From Microthrixaceae bacterium (GTDB lineage Bacteria > Actinomycetota > Acidimicrobiia > Acidimicrobiales > Microtrichaceae), in the NCBI GenBank assembly GCA_023957975.1, contig JAMLGM010000004.1:1-64000 (forward strand): a stretch of 64,000 bases of DNA. Direction: 5' to 3'. The first letter of the stretch is position 1; each line of letters begins with the position of its first letter. Position numbers and translations under genes: made by a program. This document shows positions 9,205 to 18,832 of this stretch, piece by piece. Under the pieces are notes generated by a model, which was not told the origin of the DNA, ran no database searches, and was given only the letters and a program-made list of their open reading frames with translations.

Positions 9205-10784
9205 CCGATCTGACCCGCTCGGCGCGGGCCATGACGGTGCTGACCGTCGTGTCCCGGGTGAGCGGCTTTGCACGCATGGTCGTGTTCGCCGCGGTGTTCG
9301 GCGGCACGGTGCTCGACAACGTCTACAACAGTTCGAACACCATCCCGAACATCTTGTTCGAACTGTTCGCTGCGGGGGCCCTCCAGGCGGTGCTGGTGCC
9401 GACGATGGTGCGTTTGATGCCCCATACCGACACCACCGAGGAGGCCGAGGATCTCGCGGGAACGCTCGTCGGGGTGCTCGGGGTCGTCCTGGCAGCGCTG
9501 GGGTTGCTGGCGGCGTTGACGGGGCCGCATCTCATGGGGTGGATGTTGCGCGATATCGATCCGGCGGTTCGTGACCGTTCGGTCGAGGTGGGCGCCTTGT
9601 TCCTGTGGTTCTTCGCCCCACAGCTCGTCTTCTATGGCGTCAACGTCGTCGCCACCGCGGTGCTCAACGCCAAGAATCACTTCGCGCTGCCGGTGTTCGC
9701 TCCGACGCTGAACAACCTCGTGGTCATCGTCGCCTACCTGATGTATGCGCTCGTCCACGACGGGGAACCCTCGCTGACCATGACGGCGGCCGAGGTGTGG
9801 CTCGTGGCGGGCGGTACGACCGCGGCGGTGATCGCCTTTTGCATCCTGCCGGCGTGGGCGGTGCGCAGGAGCGGCTTTTCGTTGCGGCCGCGGTTCAACC
9901 TGTCGAACCCGGCGCTGTTTCGACTCGTTCGCGAGGGGGCCTGGGCCGGCGTGTTTCTGGGGTTCACCCAGGTGATTCTCGTCGTGGTGATCGTGGTGGC
10001 CAACCGTGTCACCGGCGGCACGACGGCCTACAACCTGGCGTTCGTGTTGTTCACGCTGCCCCACGCGTTGTTCGCCGTGCCGGTGATGACCACCCGGTTC
10101 CCCGAGATGTCCCGGGCGGCCGACAGCGGGGATTGGGCGGGCTATGTCGAGTCGCTGTCGACCGCGGTGCGTTCGATCGGGTTTCTCACGTTGTTGTCCT
10201 CGGCGGCGGTCGTGGCGTTGGCCTACCCGGGGGCGCGCATCGTGGCGTTCGGGCAGGGGGCGTCGTTGGCCGGGCGGATCGGGGAGGCGACCCTGGCGTT
10301 TGCGCCCGGCCTGATCGGCTGGAGCCTGCTGTTGTTGTTCACGCGGGCTTGTTACGCGCGAGGCGATGCCCGCACCCCAGCGCTGGTCAACGGTGGGGTG
10401 GCCGCGCTGTGCGTCACCGTGATGTTGGGCGTGGTGCCGCGCCTTGGCGACGAGCATCTCATCACCGGCCTGACCGGCACCTATGCGGCCGGCAACCTCG
10501 TCGGGGCCGCGGTGCTGGGGATGGTGCTGGCGCGCCGGGCCCATGGCGATGGGGTGGCGCTGGTGCAGGTCGGTTCCTCACTCGCCCTCAACGCCGTGGC
10601 GAGCGTCGTCGCCGGCGGAATCGGGGTCGGGGTCACCGCCACGCTCGGGTCCCAAACCCGCACCGAGGCGCTCATCGCGTCGGCGGTCGGCGCCCCGGTG
10701 GTGCTGGGGGTGTTCCTGGGGGTGCGCCGGTTGTTGGGCGGGTCGGGGCCGCGAACCGCGTTGTCCTCGCTCGGGGCGCAGTGA
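9201..10784 (+). CDS. murJ: MurJ/MviN-family lipid II flippase
   Basis: A 527-residue polytopic membrane protein of the MOP superfamily, rich in hydrophobic helices throughout (about 14 expected). The N-terminal SRVSGFARMVVFAAVFG and the FELFAAGALQAVLVPTMVR segment are typical of MurJ. It flips lipid-linked peptidoglycan precursors, or another polyprenyl-linked saccharide, across the membrane. It lacks the C-terminal pseudokinase extension known from mycobacterial MviN. The ATGA overlap with steB sets the start. Neighbours (glycosyltransferase, MraY-like enzyme) suggest an envelope-glycan module. Confidence 0.92.
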   Translation: MTDLTRSARAMTVLTVVSRVSGFARMVVFAAVFGGTVLDNVYNSSNTIPNILFELFAAGALQAVLVPTMVRLMPHTDTTEEAEDLAGTLVGVLGVVLAALGLLAALTGPHLMGWMLRDIDPAVRDRSVEVGALFLWFFAPQLVFYGVNVVATAVLNAKNHFALPVFAPTLNNLVVIVAYLMYALVHDGEPSLTMTAAEVWLVAGGTTAAVIAFCILPAWAVRRSGFSLRPRFNLSNPALFRLVREGAWAGVFLGFTQVILVVVIVVANRVTGGTTAYNLAFVLFTLPHALFAVPVMTTRFPEMSRAADSGDWAGYVESLSTAVRSIGFLTLLSSAAVVALAYPGARIVAFGQGASLAGRIGEATLAFAPGLIGWSLLLLFTRACYARGDARTPALVNGGVAALCVTVMLGVVPRLGDEHLITGLTGTYAAGNLVGAAVLGMVLARRAHGDGVALVQVGSSLALNAVASVVAGGIGVGVTATLGSQTRTEALIASAVGAPVVLGVFLGVRRLLGGSGPRTALSSLGAQ

Positions 10785-10788
10785 CTCC

Positions 10789-10794
10789 TACGCT
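10789..10794 (+). promoter_or_regulatory. -10 box TACGCT upstream of the glycosyltransferase
   Basis: TACGCT lies 9 nt before the ATG at 10804 and just after the murJ stop; no Shine-Dalgarno is visible. Possible internal leaderless promoter. Confidence 0.4.
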
Positions 10795-10803
10795 GGGCGG
10801 GCG

Positions 10804-11871
10804 ATGATGCGTGTTCTCGAAGTGCTCGGCCCCTCCACCGGCGGCATCCGCCGTCACGTGGCGCTGTTGGCGAAGCTGTTGGCGAGCGGCGGCGACGAGG
10901 TGGTGGCCGCCGCTCCGACGGGGGTGCTCGACGGCCTCGACGTGGGTGTCGCTGCGGTTCGCGAGGTGCCGGTGCCGACCTCGTTCGACCCCCGCAGGAT
11001 CGTGAGGGCGGTGCGATCCATGCGGCGCCTCATCGCCGAGACCCACCCCGAGGTCGTGCATGCCCACGGGCTGAAGGCGGCGTGGGTCGCGGTGCTGGCG
11101 CGGCCGGGGGTGCCGGTGGTGTTGACGGTGCACAACGTGGTGCTCGACGAGGTGGCCGGGCGGTCGGCGGCGCTGCAGCGATGGCTCGAACGGCGGGTTG
11201 TCAAACAGGTCGACCGGGTCATCGCCGTGTCGCCCGAGATCGTCGAGCACCTCGGAGCCGGAACCTTCGTGCTGCCGGCCTCCGAGGCGCCCGTGCCGCG
11301 CCGGGAACGTGGCGAGGTGCGTCAAGGCCTCGGACTCGGCGATGACGACCCGCTGGTGGTGTGCGCGGCGCGGCTGCACCCCCAAAAGGATCTGCCGCTG
11401 CTGTTGCGCGCCTGGGCCCGGCTCCAGGATCGGGCGGCGTGGTTGCTGATCGTCGGAGACGGCCCGCAACGCGACGAACTCGAGGCGCTTCGCAGCGATC
11501 TCGGCCTCGACAGGGTTTTGATGCCGGGGGCGAGCCCCCACGCGGTCGACGAACTCAACGCCGCGGATCTGGTGGTGATGAGCTCGCGTTGGGAGGGCGC
11601 GCCGCTGGTCATCGCCGAGGCGATGCAACTCGGCAAGGCGATCGTGTCGACCCGCGTCGGCGTGGTGCCCGACATGATTCTCGGCTGCGGCGAGGTCGTC
11701 GAGGTGGGAGACGAGGACGCGCTGGTCGCGGCGATCGACCGGTTCCTTGCCGATGACGAGCTGCGTGAGAATTGTGCGAAGTCCGCGCTGGAGCGGGGTC
11801 GGGTGCTCTACGGTGCCCAACGACTCGTCGACGAGGTTCGCGGCGTGTACGTGGAGGTCGTAGCGAGGTGA
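10804..11871 (+). CDS. Glycosyltransferase family 4 (GT-B fold)
   Basis: A 355-residue cytoplasmic or membrane-associated enzyme. The N-terminal domain has the GT4 start GGIRRHVALLAKLLASGG and HAHGLKAAWVA; the C-terminal nucleotide-sugar domain has VCAARLHPQKDLPLLLRAW, GDGPQRDELE and the E-x7-E motif EGAPLVIAEAM. Donor and acceptor cannot be read. ATG 10804 or 10807 are both possible. Its position between a flippase and an MraY-like enzyme suggests it extends a lipid-linked sugar. The stop overlaps the next start (GTGA). Confidence 0.9.
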   Translation: MMRVLEVLGPSTGGIRRHVALLAKLLASGGDEVVAAAPTGVLDGLDVGVAAVREVPVPTSFDPRRIVRAVRSMRRLIAETHPEVVHAHGLKAAWVAVLARPGVPVVLTVHNVVLDEVAGRSAALQRWLERRVVKQVDRVIAVSPEIVEHLGAGTFVLPASEAPVPRRERGEVRQGLGLGDDDPLVVCAARLHPQKDLPLLLRAWARLQDRAAWLLIVGDGPQRDELEALRSDLGLDRVLMPGASPHAVDELNAADLVVMSSRWEGAPLVIAEAMQLGKAIVSTRVGVVPDMILGCGEVVEVGDEDALVAAIDRFLADDELRENCAKSALERGRVLYGAQRLVDEVRGVYVEVVAR

Positions 11872-14282
11872 AGGTGCGCCTGGAGACTCGCCGGACCGGG
11901 TCGTCGACGCGGTGGTCGTGGCTGAATCGCGGTTCCCGTCGCAACCTCGCGCTCGTCGTCGTGCTCGTCGCCGTGGTCCTGGCATCGACGCCCTCGACGG
12001 CGGGTGCGCAGGTGGAACAGGACCCCCTCGACGCCGATTCCAGCCAGTCCGGCCCCGGTCGGGTCCTGATCATCAGCGCACCGCGGCTGACCTGGCAGAG
12101 CGTCGAACAGGTTGCTCCGCCGCATCTGATGGAGCTGTTTTCGCAGTCAGCGCTCGCCTCGACCTCAGTGCGGGCTGCGGCGAGTGTGACGAGGCCCGCG
12201 GATGGCTATCTCACGATCGGGGCCGGCAACCGGATGGCCGCGCCCGCGTCGATTTCGGGGGGAGCGACCGTCGAGGTCGGCGAGCTTTTCGGCGACCGCA
12301 TTCCCTCGGAGTTGTTCCAGCGCACCACCGGGGTCACGCCCACGAAGCCGATCCTGTCGCTCGACAAGCCTCAACTCGACCGCTTCAACGAGGACAACTA
12401 CCACTTCGGGGCGAGTTCCGGCTCGTTGGCCCACGCGCTCAACGAGTCCGGCCGCACCATGAGCGTGCTGGGCAACACCGATATCGCCATGGTCGACTCC
12501 TACCTGCGTCAGGTCGGTCTGGCGGCGATGGGGCGCGACGGGCAGGTCGATGACGGCGCCGTCGGCCGACAACTGTTGCGGTTCAACGCCGAGGCGGCCT
12601 GGGGACTCGAACTCGACCACGACGTCTACCTGCGGGTCTTCCAACGGATGTGGGCCCAACACGACGTGGTCCTGGCCGAGTTGTCCGACCTCGAACGGGC
12701 CGAGACCGCCCGCTCCGACTCGACCCTCGAACAGGGGGCCGCCCAATACGAGCGTGCGCTTCGCAGTAGCGACGACCTCGTGGGGGCGATGCTCGCCGAT
12801 GTCGACCTGGACCGCGACACCGTCATCGTGGTGTCGCCGACGGCTCCGTTCGAGGAGTTGCAACTCACCGTGTTCGCGATGGCGGGTCCGGGTATAGACG
12901 CCGGGTGGGCCAAATCGGCCACGACCAGACGAGCGCGTTTTGTGACCCTGACCGACATCGCCCCGACCGTGCTCGCTCATTTCGACGTTCCCGCCCCGTC
13001 GGAGATGAACGACACCCGCATCTCTGCGGTCGTCGCGTCGACGACGCCCGGGGAACGCATCGACACGATGATCGACGACTCCGCCGAGGCCGTGCTGCGT
13101 GACCGCACCTTCGGGCCGATCTCGGTCGTGTTCGTCGTGGCGCTGGTGATCACCATCGTGTTGGCGACCCTGGCGCTGGCGCGGGTGCCTCGTCTCGCCC
13201 CGTTGTTGCGCGGCATCACGTTGGTGGAGTTGGCCTTCCTGCCGACGACCTTTCTGCTCGGTTTGTTCGCGATCCGCACCGCGACCGGGATCGGGGTGGG
13301 GCTCATCGTCGGCTCGGTCGGCTTCGCGTTCGCCGCGGCCCTGCTCAAACGCGTCGATTCCACCATGCCCGCCCTGGCGCTGGTGGGGCTGTTGTGGCTG
13401 GTGTTGGCGCTCGACATCGCGACCGGTGGCCGGCTGCAGATCAACACGACCTTCGGCTACTCGCCGATCGTCGCGGGACGTTTCGCCGGGTTCGGAAACC
13501 AGGCCTATTCGATGATCGCGGTGAGCGCGCTGTTGTTGGCGGCCGGGTTCGCCGACCGACGACGACCGGATGCCGAAGGGCGTGCGACCGTCGCCACGAG
13601 TGCGGCCATCGGGGTGTGGATGCTGGTCACCCTCGTACTCGACGGCCATCCCTCGATGGGCTCCGATGTCGGCGGCGTGTTGGCGATCGTGCCGGCGACC
13701 GCAGTGCTGTTGTTGATGATTCGACGGGTGAAGATCCGCGCCCGCCTCGTGGCGATGATCGGCCTCGGCACGATCGCCGTGCTCGCCCTGTTCGCCGGGT
13801 TGGACCTCGGCCGCCCACCGGAATCGCGGACCCATCTGGGCCGGTTCGCCTCGGATCTCTTCAATGGCGAGGCGGGGCAGATCATCCAACGCAAGCTCGC
13901 AGCGAACCTGCGCGTGCTCACCAGCGTGTGGGCCTGGGTGATCCCGGCCGCGCTCATCTACTTCTGTTACCTGACCTGGCGCCCGAACCGGACGTTCTCG
14001 CGCCTGATGGAGCGATCGCCGAACTACCGCGCCTTCGGGGTCTCCGCGCTCACCCTCGGGTTTCTGTCGGCGGCACTGAACGACTCGGGGGTGTCGCTGC
14101 CGGCAATCATGTTGGCCATCGTGTCGGCCTACACGATCTATCTGGTGACGGAACTGGAATTCAGCGATGTTCGGGAGCCAGCGATGATCGAAACGGTCTC
14201 AGCGGAATCGGCGGCACGGGTGGCACGGGTGGCCGCCGCCGAGGAGCCATCCTCCGACCACGACACGGCAGGGGAGCAGTGA
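11868..14282 (+). CDS. Membrane protein with extracytoplasmic alkaline-phosphatase-like domain
   Basis: An 804-residue protein starting at GTG in an overlap with the previous stop. A signal or anchor helix (about 22-45) precedes an extracytoplasmic domain (about 60-410) that resembles the alkaline phosphatase superfamily: RVLIISAPRLTW at the first strand, RPADGYLTIGAGNR, and near its end the DIAPTVLAHFDVP signature. The classical metal-binding DG pair after the first strand is not obvious, so activity is uncertain. About residues 420-770 form seven or more membrane helices. It may trim or transfer a phosphate-bearing group on an envelope polymer; that is inference from neighbours. Confidence 0.75.
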   Translation: MKVRLETRRTGSSTRWSWLNRGSRRNLALVVVLVAVVLASTPSTAGAQVEQDPLDADSSQSGPGRVLIISAPRLTWQSVEQVAPPHLMELFSQSALASTSVRAAASVTRPADGYLTIGAGNRMAAPASISGGATVEVGELFGDRIPSELFQRTTGVTPTKPILSLDKPQLDRFNEDNYHFGASSGSLAHALNESGRTMSVLGNTDIAMVDSYLRQVGLAAMGRDGQVDDGAVGRQLLRFNAEAAWGLELDHDVYLRVFQRMWAQHDVVLAELSDLERAETARSDSTLEQGAAQYERALRSSDDLVGAMLADVDLDRDTVIVVSPTAPFEELQLTVFAMAGPGIDAGWAKSATTRRARFVTLTDIAPTVLAHFDVPAPSEMNDTRISAVVASTTPGERIDTMIDDSAEAVLRDRTFGPISVVFVVALVITIVLATLALARVPRLAPLLRGITLVELAFLPTTFLLGLFAIRTATGIGVGLIVGSVGFAFAAALLKRVDSTMPALALVGLLWLVLALDIATGGRLQINTTFGYSPIVAGRFAGFGNQAYSMIAVSALLLAAGFADRRRPDAEGRATVATSAAIGVWMLVTLVLDGHPSMGSDVGGVLAIVPATAVLLLMIRRVKIRARLVAMIGLGTIAVLALFAGLDLGRPPESRTHLGRFASDLFNGEAGQIIQRKLAANLRVLTSVWAWVIPAALIYFCYLTWRPNRTFSRLMERSPNYRAFGVSALTLGFLSAALNDSGVSLPAIMLAIVSAYTIYLVTELEFSDVREPAMIETVSAESAARVARVAAAEEPSSDHDTAGEQ

Positions 14283-15106
14283 TGAACGGACTCGACTGGT
14301 CGACCTCGCTGTCGGACGTCGTGGTGTGTGCGTGCGCCGGGTTCATCGTCGCCATGGCCTTGTGGGCGGCCATGCAGGACGCATTTGTTCAGCAGACGTT
14401 TCTGCGGACGAACTACCGGGGCCACCAGTTGCCGACCGCCGTCGGGGTGCTCATCGTGGTCCCCTACGCCTTGGTCGTCGGGTTGAGTTCGTGGTTGAAC
14501 TGGGACCTGATCGACGGCGCAGCGCTCGCCCTCGTGCTCGGATTCGGGGTGCTCGGCCTGCTCGACGACGTCGGCGGAGCGGGCGAGAGCGGGGGGTTCC
14601 GCGGTCACCTCCGAGCACTGGCGGCCGGCCGCCTGACCACCGGGGGGCTCAAGATGCTGGGTGGCCCGGTGGTGGCCCTGGCCGTGACCGGCGACCTGCT
14701 GGTGGCGGCGATCGTCTGCCTCGCGGCGAACCTCGCCAACCTGTTCGACCGTGCGCCCGGCCGCACGACCAAGGTGTCGCTGCTCGCGTTCGGCCTGATC
14801 GCCCTCGCCGGGTGGACCCTGCCGCCGGCGTCGGTGGCGCTCGTGATCGGTGCGGCCGCCGGCCTGCTGTGGGGCGACCTCAACGAGCAGTACATGATGG
14901 GCGATGCCGGGTCGAACGTGATCGGCGCGGTGATCGGAGTCCAAATCGTCGCGGCCTTCCCGTCGACCTCGGCCCGATGGATCACCCTCGCGGTGCTCGT
15001 CGCGTTCAACATCGCCTCGGAATTCGTGTCGTTTTCGAAGATCATCGCGTCGACCCCGCCGCTGCGCGCCCTGGACCTGCTCGGGGCACGCCGTCGGCCG
15101 CGCTAG
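14282..15106 (+). CDS. MraY/WecA-like polyprenyl-phosphate sugar-1-phosphate transferase
   Basis: A 274-residue polytopic membrane protein of the GT4-like transferase family (PF00953). Family motifs present are GLLDDVGG (metal-binding Asp pair), NLANLFDRAPGR in place of the usual N-x2-N-x-x-D-G, and MGDAGSN. It should transfer a sugar-1-phosphate from a UDP-sugar to polyprenyl phosphate. At 274 residues it is shorter than MraY (about 360), with fewer helices, so it may be a divergent or partner enzyme rather than the main MraY. The start overlaps the previous stop by one base (TGATG). Confidence 0.83.
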   Translation: MNGLDWSTSLSDVVVCACAGFIVAMALWAAMQDAFVQQTFLRTNYRGHQLPTAVGVLIVVPYALVVGLSSWLNWDLIDGAALALVLGFGVLGLLDDVGGAGESGGFRGHLRALAAGRLTTGGLKMLGGPVVALAVTGDLLVAAIVCLAANLANLFDRAPGRTTKVSLLAFGLIALAGWTLPPASVALVIGAAAGLLWGDLNEQYMMGDAGSNVIGAVIGVQIVAAFPSTSARWITLAVLVAFNIASEFVSFSKIIASTPPLRALDLLGARRRPR

Positions 15107-15109
15107 GTT
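15104..15109 (+). promoter_or_regulatory. -10 box TAGGTT made from the stop codon of the MraY-like gene
   Basis: The TAG stop (15104-15106) plus GTT gives a TAnnnT box. It lies 23 nt before the pyrG GTG, leaving a short leader that holds the AAGGAG ribosome site at 15121-15126. Confidence 0.4.
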
Positions 15110-15132
15110 TGTGAGGACCAAAGGAGTTACGT

Positions 15133-16761
15133 GTGACCAAGCACATCTTCGTGACGGGTGGCGTCGCGAGTTCACTTGGCAAGGGCCTCACCGCGTCCTC
15201 GCTCGGGCGGTTGCTCAAGGCACGTGGCCTCCGGGTGACGATGCAGAAGCTCGACCCCTACATCAACGTCGACCCGGGGACGATGAATCCCTTCGAACAC
15301 GGAGAGGTGTACGTCACCGAGGACGGGGGTGAAACCGACCTCGACCTCGGTCACTACGAGCGCTTCATCGACGAGAACCTGACCGCCAACTCCAACGCGA
15401 CGACGGGGTCGATCTACACCGCGGTCATCGCGGCGGAGCGTCGCGGCGACTATCTGGGCAAGACCGTGCAGGTGATTCCTCACATCACCGACGAGATCAA
15501 GTCCCGTATCGCCGCGATGGCGAGTCCCGACATCGACGTGGCGATCACCGAGGTCGGCGGAACCGTCGGCGATATCGAGATCCTGCCGTTCATCGAGGCG
15601 ATCCGACAGTTCCGCCTCGACGTGGGGCGCGAGAACTGCTGCTACATCCACCTGACCCTGGTGCCCTTCATCGGACCGTCGGGGGAGCAAAAGACCAAGC
15701 CGACCCAGCACTCGGTGACCGAGCTGCGAAGCCGCGGCATTCAGCCTCAGATCATCGTGTTGCGTTCCGAGGCACCGGTGGGCGACGGCGTGAAGCGCAA
15801 GATCAGTTCGCTCAGCGACGTCCCGGTCGAAGCGGTCATCAACGCCGCCGATGCCGAGAGCCTCTATGATCTGCCCGGCGTACTGCACGCCGAGGGCCTC
15901 GATACCGAGGTAGTCAAGTTGCTCGGACTCGACGTGCCCGAACCGGACATGACCGAATGGGACGAGGTCGTGCGGCGTGTGAAGACCGCGGATTTCCCGG
16001 TGCGAATCGGCATCGTCGGCAAATACGTCGCCCTGCCCGACGCGTATTTGTCGGTGGTCGAGTCGCTCTATCACGCCGGCGCCTTCAACGGGTCCGATAT
16101 CCGCATCGAGTGGATCTCGGCCGAGGAGGCCGAAGACCTCGTCGCCAGCGGTGAGATGGGCAATCTCGACGGCATCGTGATCCCCGGCGGGTTCGGCGAA
16201 CGCGGCGTCGAGGGCAAGATCGCGGCCGCGCGCTACACCCGCGAACACGACATCCCGACCCTCGGCCTGTGCCTGGGACTGCAGGTGATGACGATCGAGT
16301 ACGCCCGCGACGCGTTGGGCATGGACGGTGCGAACTCGGCCGAACTCGACCCCGACACCCCGTATCCGGTGATCGACATCATGGACGACCAGGTCGACGT
16401 CGAAAACAAGGGTGGCACGATGCGCCTCGGCGCCTATCCGGCCGTGCTCGGTCCCGGCACCCGCGTCGCCGAGATCTACGGCTCGACCGAGGTGAGCGAG
16501 CGGCACCGACACCGCTACGAGTTCAACAACCGGTTCCGCGAGCGCTTCGAGGGCACCGACTTCGTCATCTCGGGCACCTCGCCCGACGGTCGTCTGGTCG
16601 AGTTCATCGAGCTGGCGAATCACCCGTTCTGGATCGGCACCCAGGCGCACCCGGAACTCAAGAGTCGGCCCACCCACCCGGCGCCGCTGTTTCGGGAATT
16701 CGTGGTCGCGGCCCGGGCCCGGGCCGAGGGGCGCAACCCGACGATCCTGGAGGTGTCGTGA
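15133..16761 (+). CDS. pyrG: CTP synthase
   Basis: A 542-residue enzyme that aminates UTP to CTP using glutamine and ATP. The synthetase domain begins [20 protein letters not shown]; the class I glutamine amidotransferase domain has the nucleophile Cys in GLCLGLQ and the His/Glu pair in HPELKS. Length is standard. GTG at 15133 has AAGGAG 7 nt upstream. Conserved neighbour of steB and the Nudix gene in mycobacteria. Confidence 0.98.
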   Translation: MTKHIFVTGGVASSLGKGLTASSLGRLLKARGLRVTMQKLDPYINVDPGTMNPFEHGEVYVTEDGGETDLDLGHYERFIDENLTANSNATTGSIYTAVIAAERRGDYLGKTVQVIPHITDEIKSRIAAMASPDIDVAITEVGGTVGDIEILPFIEAIRQFRLDVGRENCCYIHLTLVPFIGPSGEQKTKPTQHSVTELRSRGIQPQIIVLRSEAPVGDGVKRKISSLSDVPVEAVINAADAESLYDLPGVLHAEGLDTEVVKLLGLDVPEPDMTEWDEVVRRVKTADFPVRIGIVGKYVALPDAYLSVVESLYHAGAFNGSDIRIEWISAEEAEDLVASGEMGNLDGIVIPGGFGERGVEGKIAAARYTREHDIPTLGLCLGLQVMTIEYARDALGMDGANSAELDPDTPYPVIDIMDDQVDVENKGGTMRLGAYPAVLGPGTRVAEIYGSTEVSERHRHRYEFNNRFRERFEGTDFVISGTSPDGRLVEFIELANHPFWIGTQAHPELKSRPTHPAPLFREFVVAARARAEGRNPTILEVS

Positions 16762-17330
16762 CGGTGGCCGACGCCAGCGCCGGCGACGAGGTGCAGTTCC
16801 ACAAGGTCTCCGAGGAGCTCATCCATCAGGGGTTCGTGATCGGCGTCTACAACGTGCGTTTTGAGGGCCCGGGCGGGGTGCAGATGGACCGCGACGTGGT
16901 TCGTCACCCCGGGGCGGTGTCGGTGGTTCCCGTGTTGGAGGACAACACCGTCGTGCTGGTTCGGCAGTTCCGCTCGGCGCTCGAACACAACATCTTGGAG
17001 ATCCCCGCCGGCAAACGCGACGTCGACGGCGAGGCCCCCGAGGTGACCGCCCGGCGAGAGCTGAGCGAGGAGGTCGGCTACGAGGCGGGTTCGCTCGTCA
17101 AGTTGCTCGAACTCACCCATTCCCCCGGGTTCTGCGACGAGGTGAACCACATCTACCTGGCCACCGACCTGACCCCGACCGAACGCAGCGTGGACGGCCC
17201 CGAGGAGGAGGCGATGACGATCGAACACGTCGCGCTCGCGGACGTCTTCGATCTCATCTCGAGCGGTGCGATCACCGACGCCAAGTCGGTGGCGGGCCTG
17301 ACGATGGCCTACCACCGCCTCCTGCGCTGA
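16758..17330 (+). CDS. Nudix hydrolase, ADP-ribose pyrophosphatase type
   Basis: A 190-residue protein with a clear Nudix box ([19 protein letters not shown] then SEEVGY, ending in the REL-EE-G core) after the strand [21 protein letters not shown]. The family splits ADP-ribose or related nucleoside diphosphates. The GTG start overlaps the pyrG stop (GTGA), and the position between pyrG and xerD matches M. tuberculosis Rv1700. Confidence 0.92.
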   Translation: MTVADASAGDEVQFHKVSEELIHQGFVIGVYNVRFEGPGGVQMDRDVVRHPGAVSVVPVLEDNTVVLVRQFRSALEHNILEIPAGKRDVDGEAPEVTARRELSEEVGYEAGSLVKLLELTHSPGFCDEVNHIYLATDLTPTERSVDGPEEEAMTIEHVALADVFDLISSGAITDAKSVAGLTMAYHRLLR

Positions 17331-17340
17331 GCGTCGGCCG

Positions 17341-18258
17341 ATGGGCGCCGGCGACGAGGGCCTGCCCGCAGCGGCGGAGTCGTTTCTGCTGTGGCTCACG
17401 GTGGAACGCGGACGTTCGGCCAACACCCTCGCCGCATATCGTCGAGACCTCGGCGGGTATGTCGACTGGCTGGGGTCCCGCGGCCTGAACGTGTCCACCG
17501 TCGGCCACGACGACGTGTTGAGCTGGGTCGTGGAACTGCGCGATGGGTTGGCGGCGAGTTCGGTGGCACGCAAGGTGTCGGTGGTTCGTGCCCTGCACCG
17601 CTGGATGGCCTCGGAGGGACTCTCGGAGGTCGACCCCACGTTGCGCCTCGAGTCGCCCCGCCAACGAGACCCCATCCCCAAGGCGCTGAGCGAAACCGAC
17701 ATCGAGCGTCTGCTGGGAGCGGCCACCGCATCGGAGAACCTGCGAGACATCGCGTTGCTGGAAGTGCTGTACGGGTCGGGGCTGCGGATCTCCGAGGCGG
17801 TGGGACTGAACCTCACCGACGTCGACCTCGAGGCCAAGCTCATGCGGGTGTTCGGCAAAGGGGCGAAGGAACGCATCGTGCCCATCGGCCGGGTGGCCCA
17901 GCACGCCCTGGCACGGTACCTCGACGACGGTCGGGCGGCGATGGTGCCGCGACGACCGCGCTCGCGTGACGACGCGGATGCCGTGTTTCTCAACCAGCGG
18001 GGCGGCCGACTGACCCGCCAGGGCGGGTGGCTGATCCTCGACAGGCACGCCCGATCGGTTGGGCTGTCGGTGTCGCCACACGTCCTGCGCCACTCGTGTG
18101 CCACTCACATGCTCGACCACGGCGCCGATATCAGAGCGGTGCAGGAACTGCTCGGCCATGCGTCGATCTCGACCACCCAGCGCTACACCAAGGTGATGAC
18201 CGACCGGATGTGGCGCGTCTATGAACAGGCCCACCCCCGGGCCGGATCGGTGAGTTGA
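17341..18258 (+). CDS. xerD: Tyrosine recombinase XerD
   Basis: A 305-residue site-specific recombinase that resolves chromosome dimers at dif with XerC. The N-terminal SAM-like core-binding domain covers about 1-95. Catalytic residues are visible: Arg in GLRISEA, Lys in GKGAKER, His-x-x-Arg in HVLRHSCATH, His in LLGHASI and the nucleophile Tyr in TTQRYTKV. Length is typical and the locus is housekeeping, so it is not a phage integrase. Confidence 0.94.
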   Translation: MGAGDEGLPAAAESFLLWLTVERGRSANTLAAYRRDLGGYVDWLGSRGLNVSTVGHDDVLSWVVELRDGLAASSVARKVSVVRALHRWMASEGLSEVDPTLRLESPRQRDPIPKALSETDIERLLGAATASENLRDIALLEVLYGSGLRISEAVGLNLTDVDLEAKLMRVFGKGAKERIVPIGRVAQHALARYLDDGRAAMVPRRPRSRDDADAVFLNQRGGRLTRQGGWLILDRHARSVGLSVSPHVLRHSCATHMLDHGADIRAVQELLGHASISTTQRYTKVMTDRMWRVYEQAHPRAGSVS

Positions 18259-18791
18259 TGGGAGTCGACCTTCGCCACCGCGTGCCGCGGTTCTTCGAAT
18301 CGCTCAAGCCGGGGCCTCCACCGCCTGAGGATGTCGACTGGGCGCTGTCGCTGCTCAACGAGCGCGAACAGACGCTGTTTCATCGGATGTCGAACCCCGA
18401 TCAGCGTCACGCGATTCGTGTCGCCCGCCGGGTCGAGACGTCGTATCCGCCGGTGGCCGGCGAGACCGGGGTGCCGGTGGCGACGGCGCTGGTCGCTGCG
18501 CTGTTGCACGACGTCGGCAAGATCGAGGCGGGGCTCGGCACCTATGGCCGTGTGGTCGCTGCGGGCTGTGAGGTCGTGGCCCGAGACATGGCCGAGATCT
18601 GGCAGCAGCGTTCGGGCATGACGCGACGCATCGGGCTGTACCTTCGCTACACCGAGATCGGGGTCGACCTGTTGCGCCTCGCCGGTTCCGAGGAGGTGGT
18701 CGTGGCCTGGTCGCGGGAGCATCACCTCGACGAGGAGCAGTGGAGCGTGCCGATCGCCTTCGGCAGGGTGCTGGCCGCAGCGGACGAGTGA
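18258..18791 (+). CDS. Small HD-domain hydrolase
   Basis: A 177-residue cytoplasmic protein with an HD metal-binding motif in AALLHDVGKIE, a more C-terminal helix ending WSREHHL, and an early Arg/His-rich helix (RHAIRVARRVE). HD proteins are metal-dependent phosphohydrolases; the substrate here is unknown. The ATG overlaps the xerD stop (TGATG), so the pair is coupled; a TTG one codon earlier is possible. Confidence 0.82.
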   Translation: MGVDLRHRVPRFFESLKPGPPPPEDVDWALSLLNEREQTLFHRMSNPDQRHAIRVARRVETSYPPVAGETGVPVATALVAALLHDVGKIEAGLGTYGRVVAAGCEVVARDMAEIWQQRSGMTRRIGLYLRYTEIGVDLLRLAGSEEVVVAWSREHHLDEEQWSVPIAFGRVLAAADE

Positions 18792-18819
18792 GGGTGCCGC
18801 TCGGGCCAGCGGCGCCGCA

Positions 18820-18825
18820 TAAGGT
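18820..18825 (+). promoter_or_regulatory. -10 box TAAGGT, leaderless promoter of the acyltransferase gene
   Basis: Ends 7 nt before the ATG at 18833; no Shine-Dalgarno. Supports that start over a GTG at 18788. Confidence 0.5.
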
Positions 18826-18832
18826 CGCACCG

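Noticed and set aside
8850..10544. A 564-codon minus-strand frame over steB and murJ
   Set aside because: Antisense shadow; the product is Arg/His/Gln-rich with no domain, and the plus strand encodes clear membrane proteins.
17341..18258. Integrase of a prophage or genomic island
   Set aside because: The protein fits XerD and sits in a conserved housekeeping order next to pyrG and a Nudix gene; no phage genes or attachment repeats nearby.
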